NCBI GenBank assembly: GCA_001803645.1
Contig: MHDW01000221.1
Coordinates: forward strand, 992 to 9,952
Direction: 5' to 3'
DNA from: Nitrospirae bacterium GWC2_42_7
GTDB taxonomy: Bacteria > Nitrospirota > Thermodesulfovibrionia > Thermodesulfovibrionales > UBA6898
Length of the DNA stretch: 8,961 nt
Positions 1-6,378 of the stretch are shown piece by piece (position 1 is the first letter of the stretch; each line of letters opens with the position of its first letter). Below the pieces are notes generated by a model that saw only the letters and a program-made list of their open reading frames with translations, did no database searches and was not told the origin of the DNA. A program made the translations under genes and the position numbers.

Positions 1-37
1 GTGCAATGATCGAAAAATTACGTATATTTTTTAACAT

Positions 38-982
38 TCAGTATGTTGGAGAGGTGCTTTTCTGCCGATTGTCAAAGACAAGACTTGCAGCCCCTATCAA
101 GCCTGCATTGTCTCCAAGCGAAGAAGGTATTATCTTTACAGCTTCGAAAAGGTCTTTCAACGCCCTCCGGGAAGCCTCTTTTATCGCTTCCTGAACATAA
201 ATGTTCCACGCCCCGATAAGTCCGCCTGTCAGTATTATAGCCTCCGGGCTCATAATATTAATTATGTTTGCAAATCCTACACCAAGATACTTGCCTGCAT
301 CTCTTAGAATATCTCTTGATAGAGTATCCCCATCAAGTGCGCTTAAATATATATCCTCAGGAGTAATTTTATAAAAACTGCCCTTACAGCACTCTTTTAA
401 AAGACTCTCTGTTTCTTTTTCAAGCATCGAGACCGCCTTTGTTATCATGGCCCTCGCAGATGCATAATTTTCAAGGCAGCCTGTGTTTCCGCATGGACAT
501 TTCTCACCATCAGGATTTATGCTCATATGGCCTATCTCTGCAGAAACATTCAGAAGCTTACCGTGATATATGATCCCTCCCCCTATGCCTGTGCCGAGAG
601 TGAGCAGAACGAAATTGTCAAAACCTTTTCCTGCGCCGCTGATCTTTTCTCCAAGCGCAGCAACGTTTGCATCGTTTTCGATAAAAACAGGGACCTTGTA
701 TTTTCTTTTCATTATCTCAACGATCTCAATACCTTCTACAGCATGCAGATTAGGAGAAACAAAGATCCTGCCCCTGCTTCTGTCTATAAGCCCTGCAATG
801 CCAAGACCTATGCCGGCAAATTCAGAATCTCCGATTTCAGCTATTGATTCGAAAACAGATTCCAGCACCTGTTCAGAGGAAGGTTTCTTTATCTTTCTGA
901 TAATCTCACCTTCTCCTGATACAAGAGCTACACGGAGGTTGGTGCCTCCGATATCAATTCCTATGGCAAATTTCTTGGGCAT
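38..982 (-). CDS. ROK-family sugar kinase (glucokinase / N-acetylhexosamine kinase-like)
   Basis: Predicted cytoplasmic ATP-dependent kinase of a hexose or N-acetylhexosamine, 314 aa, normal length for the family. Visible motifs in order: N-terminal phosphate-binding DIGGTN (residues 10-15); IENDAN (101-106) with the catalytic-base Asp104; second phosphate loop TLGTGIGGG (128-136); and the ROK signature from EIGH (149-152) through CPCGNTGCLE (162-171), whose His152, Cys162, Cys164 and Cys169 would hold the structural zinc. There is no N-terminal helix-turn-helix, so this is a ROK kinase rather than a ROK repressor. The ATG at 982 puts the DIGGTN loop at the usual distance from the N terminus, but only a weak, distant Shine-Dalgarno is visible. 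It is divergent from the transglycosylase gene. The substrate cannot be fixed from sequence: glucose is the default, but NagK-type GlcNAc kinases share the same motifs, which fits the wall-recycling genes in this window. Family confidence is high, substrate low. Confidence 0.93.
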   Translation of the reverse strand: MPKKFAIGIDIGGTNLRVALVSGEGEIIRKIKKPSSEQVLESVFESIAEIGDSEFAGIGLGIAGLIDRSRGRIFVSPNLHAVEGIEIVEIMKRKYKVPVFIENDANVAALGEKISGAGKGFDNFVLLTLGTGIGGGIIYHGKLLNVSAEIGHMSINPDGEKCPCGNTGCLENYASARAMITKAVSMLEKETESLLKECCKGSFYKITPEDIYLSALDGDTLSRDILRDAGKYLGVGFANIINIMSPEAIILTGGLIGAWNIYVQEAIKEASRRALKDLFEAVKIIPSSLGDNAGLIGAASLVFDNRQKSTSPTY

Positions 983-993
983 AATTTTATTTG

Positions 994-1005
994 AGGATCA
1001 ATCCT
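994..1005. promoter_or_regulatory. Small inverted repeat upstream of the ROK kinase
   Basis: AGGAT-CA-ATCCT forms 5-bp perfect arms 12-23 bases upstream of the ROK kinase start, where a repressor or a short leader hairpin could act. A second palindrome, CAAAAT-ATG-ATTTTG, lies at 1026-1040. Both are short enough to occur by chance, and no regulator is encoded nearby. Confidence 0.2.
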
Positions 1006-1116
1006 GAAGTGAAGAAATATTATCACAAAATATGATTTTGAGTAAAGAAAACATGTAAGACAACAGGCATGCTGCCAGCGGAAAATGTTACAAATGTCTT
1101 TAACTTATGCCATTGC

Positions 1117-1145
1117 TTGACAAAAAGCAGGTTTTCAGGTCAAAT
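1117..1145 (+). promoter_or_regulatory. Candidate promoter of the transglycosylase gene
   Basis: A perfect -35 hexamer TTGACA (1117-1122) is followed after 17 bases by TCAAAT (1140-1145), a 4/6 match to a -10 box. Transcription would start around 1152, almost at the ATG at 1154, so the mRNA would be nearly leaderless. This matches the absence of a well-placed Shine-Dalgarno (only AGG at 1137-1139, too far upstream). The -10 is weak, so the assignment is tentative. Confidence 0.35.
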
Positions 1146-1153
1146 TAAGCTGT

Positions 1154-2509
1154 ATGGGAAGACCTGTGTATATTTTATTTATTTGCCTTTTTGTAAATCT
1201 TTTTGCACCTCTCTCTGCATTCGCAGGGGATTTAAAGGTTAAAGAAGAAGTTGTTTTAAACAACCCTGCTTGGAAAAATCTTCATAAAATAGATGCCTCT
1301 TTAATCGTATCATATAATAATTTAAATGAAACAGCTTCAACAGATAAAGCAGAGGTAATTTCAAATGATCCTGTTCAGGAAAATATCCGGGAAATAAATA
1401 CCCCCTCAAGCGCATCATATAATAATTCAAACAAAATAGCTTCAAAGGCAGTTGAAAGAAATATTGGCCTTTTCAGCATTAGGATCAAAGATAAGTTTTC
1501 GTTATGGCTTGGCAGGTCAGGACAATATATTGATCTGATGCAGGATATCCTCAGGAAAAAAGATATTCCCGAGGATATCGTTTTTCTTTCTTTGATAGAA
1601 AGCGGATTTAATCCTAATGCTTATTCAATTGCGAGTGCAGTCGGCCCCTGGCAGTTTATCGCTTCTACAGCAAAAAGATACGGCCTTGAAATAAACTGGT
1701 GGAAAGACGAGAGGAGAGATCCTGTAAAGTCTACAGAGGCTGCTGCTGATTATCTTAAAGATCTTTACGGTATGTTCGGCTCATGGAATCTTGCAATGGC
1801 AGCTTATAATGCCGGCGAGGGAAGAATCATGAGGGCTATGAAAAAAAGCAAAAAAGTTGATTACTGGGGACTTCTTGACACAAAACATATCAGGACTGAG
1901 ACTAAAGAATATGTCCCCAAATTTATTGCAGCAAGTCTGATCGCAACCAATCCAAAGGAATTCGGGTTTGAAGAGATAGAATATCACCCTCCACTAAGCT
2001 TTGATGAGGTGCAAATAGAAACACCTATCGATCTTTCTGTTGCTGCAGACTGTGCAGATACAACCATTGATGAGATAAAAAAACTCAATCCTGAATTAAG
2101 AAGATGGTGCACTCCTCCTGATGCTCAAGCTTACCTGCTTAAGATCCCTGCGGGAACTAAAGATAGCTTCATCGAGAAATTATCATCTGTCCCTGAAGAG
2201 GAAAGATTTACCATAGACAGATATGCTATCAGGAAAGGCGATACTTTTAAGTCGATTGCAAAAAAAACAGGGGTCCCTGTGCAGGCAATCTTATCGCTAA
2301 ATTCAATGGAAAAGGTTATGCCGCTAAAAGCAGGCTCTAGCCTTTATCTCCCTCCTAAAGGTTTATATACTCTTGACAGGGATGATAAAGCTCTTGCTAA
2401 AAAGGCCTCTTACACAAGAAATAAGCGTAGCAAAGCCCCTTTGAAAGCAAAAAAGAAAGCAAAACAAAAGACTGCCTTCAACCATGATAATATCCAGAGG
2501 AAGGGTTAA
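1154..2509 (+). CDS. mltD: MltD-like membrane-bound/secreted lytic murein transglycosylase with LysM domain
   Basis: Exported enzyme that cleaves the MurNAc-GlcNAc bond of peptidoglycan to give 1,6-anhydroMurNAc ends, acting in the periplasm. The 451 aa begin with a signal peptide: a hydrophobic stretch at residues 5-20, then AFA (22-24) as a likely signal peptidase I site. No lipobox Cys is seen, unlike E. coli MltD. The SLT domain spans about 120-265: catalytic Glu149 in SLIESGFNP, then AVGPWQFI (162-169), the WWKDERRDP segment, and AAYNAGEGR (216-224). A degenerate LysM-like stretch (about 288-334) is followed by a clear LysM (357-400, IRKGDTFKSIAKKTGV). The tail (412-440) is very Lys/Arg-rich. 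Between signal peptide and catalytic domain lies a diverged tandem duplication of 35 residues (about 34-68 and 69-103). The stop codon sits inside a rho-independent terminator. The gene name reflects architecture; E. coli MltD orthology is not proven. Confidence 0.92.
   Translation: MGRPVYILFICLFVNLFAPLSAFAGDLKVKEEVVLNNPAWKNLHKIDASLIVSYNNLNETASTDKAEVISNDPVQENIREINTPSSASYNNSNKIASKAVERNIGLFSIRIKDKFSLWLGRSGQYIDLMQDILRKKDIPEDIVFLSLIESGFNPNAYSIASAVGPWQFIASTAKRYGLEINWWKDERRDPVKSTEAAADYLKDLYGMFGSWNLAMAAYNAGEGRIMRAMKKSKKVDYWGLLDTKHIRTETKEYVPKFIAASLIATNPKEFGFEEIEYHPPLSFDEVQIETPIDLSVAADCADTTIDEIKKLNPELRRWCTPPDAQAYLLKIPAGTKDSFIEKLSSVPEEERFTIDRYAIRKGDTFKSIAKKTGVPVQAILSLNSMEKVMPLKAGSSLYLPPKGLYTLDRDDKALAKKASYTRNKRSKAPLKAKKKAKQKTAFNHDNIQRKG
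1253..1462 (+). repeat. Diverged 105-bp tandem duplication inside the transglycosylase gene
   Basis: The segment encoding residues about 34-68 is repeated at residues 69-103. The two copies align with a period of exactly 105 bases (35 codons): ATCATATAATAATT at 1309-1322 recurs at 1414-1427, and GCTTCAA near the end of copy one recurs in copy two. At protein level SYNNLNETAS (53-62) corresponds to SYNNSNKIAS (88-97). The frame is kept, so this lengthens the linker between the signal peptide and the catalytic domain. Confidence 0.75.
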
Positions 2510-2531
2510 GAAATTACTAACCTTCTTTTTT
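2500..2531 (+). terminator. Rho-independent terminator of the transglycosylase gene
   Basis: GAAGGGTTA (2500-2508) pairs with TAACCTTC (2518-2525), with one bulged G and a 9-base loop, followed at once by six T (2526-2531). It works only on the plus strand: reading the minus strand there is no T run after the stem. It overlaps the stop codons of both convergent genes, which are only 7 bases apart. Confidence 0.75.
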
Positions 2532-3215
2532 CTCCCCGGTTTTAGCTTCAGCTTCAGAAAAATATGGTGACGCTGGAAATTTTTCGATCAATTCTTTATA
2601 TTTGGCTTCTGCCTCGGTTTTCTTGCCATTTTTTTCCAGAATCCTGCCTGACTCTATAAGTGCTAAATCCTTATAAATATTTCCTTCTGCTTTATATAAA
2701 GAGTCGAAGATTTTCAACGCATCTTCTGTTTTTCCGGTCTTAAGGTATATGTTGGCCATCTTTTGATAAACAAGCGGCATTATGTTCTTTTCACCAGGAT
2801 ATTTTTTTGTAAAATCATTAAGTGTTTTTAGTGCTTCATCGTATTTTTCGAGCTCATAATAAGAATTTGCAATATAAAAAAGCCGGGTTGGAGAATTATT
2901 CTTGTCGTAAGCTTTTTCAAACAAGTCTACTGCCTGCTGGAATTGTTCCTGTTTTGACAAAGGTTTTTGCTGATACAAATTGTAATAATATTTATATGCT
3001 GAGTATTCTAATTGTCTGGATTTTTCTTTTGTAGAGTATCTATACAGGAAAAAAGCCGTTATCCCTACAACAATAATTAATACTATTGCGCTATATGTAA
3101 CAACTGTTTTCTGCCTGTTTTTAATAGAGGTCCTTATGTCTGATAATCTGTCTTTGACCCCAGCTTCTGTTTCAACCGACTTTTTCTTTATCTTTTTCTT
3201 AATAACCGTTGGCAT
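2517..3215 (-). CDS. Membrane-anchored tetratricopeptide-repeat protein
   Basis: 232-aa protein with a Lys-rich N-terminal cytoplasmic segment (1-38, KKKIKKK at 6-12), one transmembrane helix (about 41-58, SAIVLIIVVGITAFFL) and a soluble C-terminal domain, probably periplasmic by the positive-inside rule. The soluble part carries TPR-like helix pairs at about 93-140, 147-175 and 184-215 (for example LFYIANSYYELEKYDEALKT, 112-131). The architecture resembles YfgM-type SecYEG accessory proteins and other single-pass TPR scaffolds, so a role in envelope protein assembly is possible but not shown. The ATG lies in a TAATG overlap with the upstream PHP gene and is preceded by AGGAGGT (3220-3226) inside that gene's last codons, so the two are translationally coupled. 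The C terminus is Lys/Glu-rich. Confidence 0.85.
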   Translation of the reverse strand: MPTVIKKKIKKKSVETEAGVKDRLSDIRTSIKNRQKTVVTYSAIVLIIVVGITAFFLYRYSTKEKSRQLEYSAYKYYYNLYQQKPLSKQEQFQQAVDLFEKAYDKNNSPTRLFYIANSYYELEKYDEALKTLNDFTKKYPGEKNIMPLVYQKMANIYLKTGKTEDALKIFDSLYKAEGNIYKDLALIESGRILEKNGKKTEAEAKYKELIEKFPASPYFSEAEAKTGEKKEG

Positions 3216-3871
3216 TAAGACCTCCTGGATATTTTATCTACAAGAATTTTAGAATTTTCAAAAATAGAATCGATCCTGTTTTCATCTATTCCGGCAGCAA
3301 GAAGTATCTGCCTTGCTGTTTCTTTGGTTATTAGATCTGAAGGGCTATGGCTGTCTGTATTAATACATAGAAGTGTTCCAAATCGTATAGCTTCCCTGGC
3401 AACATAACCATTGCATAATGAATGGCCTTTTCGAGCTGTAATTTCAAGCAATACATTCTTTTCTTTTGCCAGCAACAGATCCTCTGTTGAGATCAAGCCG
3501 GGATGAGCAAGAATGTCAGCACCTGCATTTATAGCAGCTCTATTCGTGCCTTTCATTACCGGCTCAACAATAGTTTCTCCGTGCACTACAACAATTTTAG
3601 CGCCTAATTTTCTGGCCTCCCTGACAAGGTCCGGTATAAGTTCCGGAGGTGCATGAGTTATCTCGGCTCCGGGGAAAACATTTATCTTGGAAATTGTCTG
3701 GATCTTTTCGAGAGCCTTTACTATCCGTGGTATTACAAAATCTATATTCGAAGAATCAACGTGATCAGTTATTGCTAAAGCAGTATATCCGCAGGCCTCT
3801 GCCCTTCGTATAAGCTCAAAGGGTATCAGTTCTCCATCGCTGAAAATAGTGTGAGTATGTAAATCAATCAT
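3215..3871 (-). CDS. PHP-domain metal-dependent phosphoesterase (histidinol-phosphatase-like)
   Basis: Predicted cytoplasmic trinuclear-metal phosphoesterase of the PHP superfamily, 218 aa. The metal ligands are all visible: HTH motif with His5 and His7, Asp12 in FSDG, TDH with His37, Glu70 in GAEITH, His98 in VVHGE, His123 in AHPG, and Asp173/His175 in NTDSH. The protein starts directly with MIDLHTHT, the family's canonical N terminus, which supports the ATG at 3871 despite a weak ribosome site. It is first in a two-gene operon with the TPR protein. Similar proteins are often annotated as histidinol phosphatase domain proteins, but no other histidine biosynthesis gene is present, and a role on another phosphoester or a nucleotide is equally possible. 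No polymerase or other fused domain is seen. Confidence 0.9.
   Translation of the reverse strand: MIDLHTHTIFSDGELIPFELIRRAEACGYTALAITDHVDSSNIDFVIPRIVKALEKIQTISKINVFPGAEITHAPPELIPDLVREARKLGAKIVVVHGETIVEPVMKGTNRAAINAGADILAHPGLISTEDLLLAKEKNVLLEITARKGHSLCNGYVAREAIRFGTLLCINTDSHSPSDLITKETARQILLAAGIDENRIDSIFENSKILVDKISRRS
3220..3226 (-). promoter_or_regulatory. Strong ribosome binding site for the TPR protein
   Basis: AGGAGGT on the minus strand, a perfect anti-Shine-Dalgarno complement, lies 4 bases before the ATG and encodes part of the last residues (SRRS) of the PHP protein. It settles the TPR start codon and indicates coupled translation. Confidence 0.8.
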
Positions 3872-4755
3872 CTTACAAAGATACTAAAAGAGATCAAAAA
3901 ATGTAAAGCCACTCATAAGATATCTGCTGTTCACCCAAATAACTCATAACCATGATAATAACGAAAATACATAGTATTTATTCTCCTAGTCGGATTCACC
4001 AAGACAAAAAATATTTGTGGATTTCTCGATCTATGATCAAAAATTAAAATCCACGGCCTGTGAAGTTTTTTTTCCAGACAAATATAAGAATAAGACTGCG
4101 ACGTTTGGCAATGTATAAATGCCTTTAGTCGGAATGTCGCTCAATAAGGACGTTTGCTGTGGTACTGCTGAGAACTTGCCTGTGAGGTTCAATAATCTGC
4201 GGATTACAGAGCACTGTGTCATTTTGTCTGAAGTGTTAGATTCTATACATTCAAGCATTTCTTTGCACCGAGCAAGCTGTGAATTAAGTGAGTTAAATAC
4301 TTTTTAGTTTCAACATAACAAATTCTGTCCTCATAATTTTTCACCTTTTTTGGGCAGTTTCCTGTAAAATTCATAGCTGGTAATGCATGCTGACAAATAT
4401 ACACTTTATAAACATGTACTAAATGATTGTTAGTAATGTTGAGTTGCTCAAGAATTCATCAAATTTCAGTGCAATTCATGAGTCTGGCTTTATTAATTGC
4501 AGTAGAAAGAACAAAGATAATACATGTAACTATTTGATAATAAAGAATAAATACATGGATTGTCTGGGCGAAGGAGTCAAGGCCATTAAGTTCTTTGAAA
4601 TATCCTATGCGTATCTTTGTCGTTGTATTTGAGTTCTGTTTTTTAAAAAAACTAGGCTGAATAATGATTTCCTTATGAAAAAACATATAAATAAGCCAAT
4701 AATGTGTTTCATTGTATAATCGCATGAATTTAATATTTCACGAATTTTTTGATTA
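3872..4755. other. Long gene-free AT-rich stretch upstream of parS-parAB
   Basis: About 880 bases with no open frame I would call a gene. The open frames present (62-88 codons, on both strands, overlapping one another) lack Shine-Dalgarno sites and recognisable motifs, and their composition looks non-coding. No tRNA, rRNA, CRISPR or insertion-sequence end was recognised. Visible structure is minor: ACTCATAA repeated at 3911-3918 and 3942-3949; an inverted repeat GTGGATTT (4017-4024) / AAATCCAC (4047-4054); a T6A7 run at 4639-4651; and a TATAAT at 4715-4720. It must hold the PHP-TPR operon promoter (minus strand) and perhaps a distal parA promoter. Because parS and parAB normally lie near oriC, it could be origin-associated DNA, but no convincing DnaA box cluster is seen. 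Confidence 0.5.
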
Positions 4756-4771
4756 TGTTCCACGTGGAACA
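4756..4771. promoter_or_regulatory. parS: parS centromere site (ParB binding palindrome)
   Basis: TGTTCCACGTGGAACA is a perfect 16-bp palindrome matching the near-universal bacterial chromosomal parS (TGTTNCACGTGAAACA), in the symmetrical form known from Gram-negative bacteria. It ends 34 bases before the parA start and overlaps the region where a -35 box would lie for the TATAAT at 4786-4791. ParB would load here as a CTP-dependent clamp; bound ParB would probably also repress parAB. It is the only full match I found in the window. Confidence 0.93.
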
Positions 4772-4782
4772 ATTATAAAACA

Positions 4783-4791
4783 TGCTATAAT
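4783..4791 (+). promoter_or_regulatory. Extended -10 promoter of the parAB operon
   Basis: TGCTATAAT (4783-4791) is a perfect extended -10 (TGn + TATAAT). No good -35 is present at 17-bp spacing; that position falls inside parS. Transcription would start near 4798, about 8 bases before the parA ATG, giving an almost leaderless mRNA, in line with the lack of a Shine-Dalgarno. A second TATAAT at 4715-4720 could supply a longer leader that includes parS. Confidence 0.6.
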
Positions 4792-4805
4792 ACTGACAAT
4801 TATTT

Positions 4806-5576
4806 ATGGGTAAAATAATAGCTATAGCAAATCAAAAGGGTGGAGTAGGCAAAACAACTACCGCAATAAACCTTGCAGCCTCTCTTGCTCTCTCCGGGGA
4901 AAATATTCTGCTCATTGATATTGACCCCCAGGGAAATACAACTTCAGGGCTTGGAATTTCAAGAGATGACCTTGACAAGACACTGTACAATGTTCTTGCT
5001 GGAAGATACCCAATCAAGGATGCTGTATTAAAAACAGTTGTAGAATATCTTGAGATCGTACCATCCAATATTGATTTATTAGGGGCAGAAATTGAGCTTG
5101 TGGGCAGAGATAGGAGAGAATACATACTTTCGGAAGTACTATCGGAAGTAGCAAGCAATTACCGATATATACTTATCGATTGTCCTCCTTCTCTCGGTAT
5201 CTTAACACTAAATGCGCTTGTTGCAGCTGAATCAGTTATTGTTCCGGTGCAATGTGAATATTATGCGCTTGAAGGCCTCAGTCTATTAACAAGAACTCTC
5301 CGGCTTGTCAGGGGAGCATTTAATCCAACATTAGATATTGAAGGAATTATATTAACAATGTATGATACCAGAAACAGCCTTTCCCATCAGGTTGTTTCAG
5401 AGATTCGTAAACATTTTGGAGATAAAGTCTATCAGACAATGATACCCAGAAATGTTTCTCTGGGAGAAGCGCCGAGTCATGGCAAGCCTGCTCTCCTTTA
5501 TGATATCAAATCGCGCGGAGCGCAGAGTTATCTGTCTTTGGCAAAGGAGATATTAAGTGAAGACAGCATTAGGTAA
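4806..5576 (+). CDS. parA: Chromosome-partitioning ATPase ParA (Soj)
   Basis: ATPase that binds DNA non-specifically as an ATP dimer and moves ParB-parS complexes during chromosome segregation. The 256 aa are the short, chromosomal (Soj-type) form with no N-terminal helix-turn-helix. The deviant Walker A motif KGGVGKTT (11-18) has the signature Lys in QKGGVGKTT; Walker A' DIDPQGN is at 38-44; Walker B YILIDCPPSLG is at 121-131. The start at 4806 gives the canonical MGKIIAIANQKGG N terminus, though no Shine-Dalgarno precedes it. It overlaps parB by 20 bases and lies just downstream of parS. It is not preceded by mnmG/rsmG (gidA/gidB), the common neighbours of chromosomal parAB. Identification is secure. 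Confidence 0.97.
   Translation: MGKIIAIANQKGGVGKTTTAINLAASLALSGENILLIDIDPQGNTTSGLGISRDDLDKTLYNVLAGRYPIKDAVLKTVVEYLEIVPSNIDLLGAEIELVGRDRREYILSEVLSEVASNYRYILIDCPPSLGILTLNALVAAESVIVPVQCEYYALEGLSLLTRTLRLVRGAFNPTLDIEGIILTMYDTRNSLSHQVVSEIRKHFGDKVYQTMIPRNVSLGEAPSHGKPALLYDIKSRGAQSYLSLAKEILSEDSIR
5543..5549 (+). promoter_or_regulatory. Ribosome binding site deciding the GTG start of parB
   Basis: AAAGGAG lies 7 bases upstream of GTG 5557, inside the parA coding sequence. It makes the GTG the real start although the frame overlaps parA by 20 bases. Confidence 0.8.
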
Positions 5577-6378
5577 AGGGCTTGATGCTCTTATCCCTGA
5601 GAAAGGGGATGAGATCCTATATCTTGATATAGAAAGAATACGCCCTGGCACACAGCAGCCACGTAAGTATTTTGATGAAAAGGCTTTAAAAGAGCTTTCG
5701 GCTTCCATTAAAGAAAAGGGTGTCCTCCAGCCCATAATAGTCGGGAGAACAGGAGATGGTACCTTTAATCTCATAACCGGCGAGCGAAGGTGGAGAGCTT
5801 CGATCCTGGCCGGACTTAAAAAAATACCTGCTTTAATAAAAAATGTTGCATCCAAAGATTCTCTTGAGATTGCTTTAATTGAAAATATCCAGAGAGAAGA
5901 CCTCAACCCTATTGAAACTGCAGAGGCATTCCATAAATTAATTGCAGATTTTAATCTTACACAGGAAGAACTGTCAGATAAGGTTGGAAAAGAAAGAGCA
6001 ACTATTGCCAATTATCTCAGGCTCCTTAAATTACCTGATGAAATTAAAAATTTATTGTATAATGGTTCGCTAAGTATGGGACATGCCCGTGCCATTTTGT
6101 CTATAGAGGGCCGTTCTAGTCAGATAGAAGCTGCAAGAAAAATTATTAGAAGCGGGTTTAGTGTAAGAGAAGCGGAAAAATTATCAAAGAAAAGCTTGAA
6201 GCCCTCTAAAACAAAGGTTGTTAAAGATGCGCAAATAGCTTCACTTGAAGATAAATTGATCAAACACTTAGGAACAAAGGTCCGCCTTATACATAAAGGT
6301 AAAAAAGGTGGTAAAATGGAAATCGAATACTATTCTCTCGAAGAATTAGACAGGCTGTTGGAGATCTTATTAGGATGA
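5557..6378 (+). CDS. parB: Chromosome-partitioning protein ParB (Spo0J), CTP-dependent clamp
   Basis: Binds parS, hydrolyses CTP, slides along DNA and stimulates ParA. The 273 aa show the canonical ParA-contacting N terminus KTALGKGLDALIP (2-14), QPRKYFD (34-40), CTP-binding boxes GERRWRA (75-81) and ENIQREDLNPIE (109-120), a helix-turn-helix DNA-binding domain (about 134-157, LTQEELSDKVG...IANYLRLL), a linker, and a C-terminal dimerisation domain (about 225-273). The start is GTG at 5557, set by AAAGGAG at 5543-5549 with 7-base spacing and by the canonical N terminus. The start lies inside the end of parA, which implies translational coupling. Its stop TGA overlaps the next ATG. The length is slightly on the short side but no domain is missing. 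Confidence 0.97.
   Translation: MKTALGKGLDALIPEKGDEILYLDIERIRPGTQQPRKYFDEKALKELSASIKEKGVLQPIIVGRTGDGTFNLITGERRWRASILAGLKKIPALIKNVASKDSLEIALIENIQREDLNPIETAEAFHKLIADFNLTQEELSDKVGKERATIANYLRLLKLPDEIKNLLYNGSLSMGHARAILSIEGRSSQIEAARKIIRSGFSVREAEKLSKKSLKPSKTKVVKDAQIASLEDKLIKHLGTKVRLIHKGKKGGKMEIEYYSLEELDRLLEILLG

Noticed and set aside
527..1007. Two plus-strand open frames of 106 and 145 codons opposite the ROK kinase
   Set aside because: They lie entirely or mostly antisense to a gene with every ROK motif intact, have no ribosome site and show no recognisable motif.
3755..3770. CAACGTGATCA inside the PHP gene as a second parS
   Set aside because: Lacks the CACGTG core and the flanking GTT/AAC arms.
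4016..4024. DnaA-box-like TGTGGATTT
   Set aside because: Matches only 7 of 9 positions of the consensus (TGTGGATAA) and is isolated; not enough to claim oriC.
4037..4307. Overlapping 73-codon minus and 62-codon plus open frames
   Set aside because: Neither has a ribosome site or a family motif, and each is the mirror of the other, so neither can be supported as a gene.
4638..4652. GTTTTTTAAAAAAAC as a terminator
   Set aside because: A pure T/A palindrome without a GC stem or loop; more likely a bendable AT tract.
4459..4725. Minus-strand 88-codon open frame in the gene-free region
   Set aside because: Aromatic- and Ile-rich translation with no known motif, no Shine-Dalgarno, and an overlapping plus-strand frame of similar quality; typical of AT-rich non-coding DNA. 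Kept only as a point in the gap finding.
4832..5158. Minus-strand open frame opposite parA
   Set aside because: Fully antisense to the conserved Walker motifs of ParA; a codon-bias shadow. The same holds for minus 5553-6011 (parB), minus 6473-7015 (NTPase) and minus 8511-8762 (nucleotidyltransferase).
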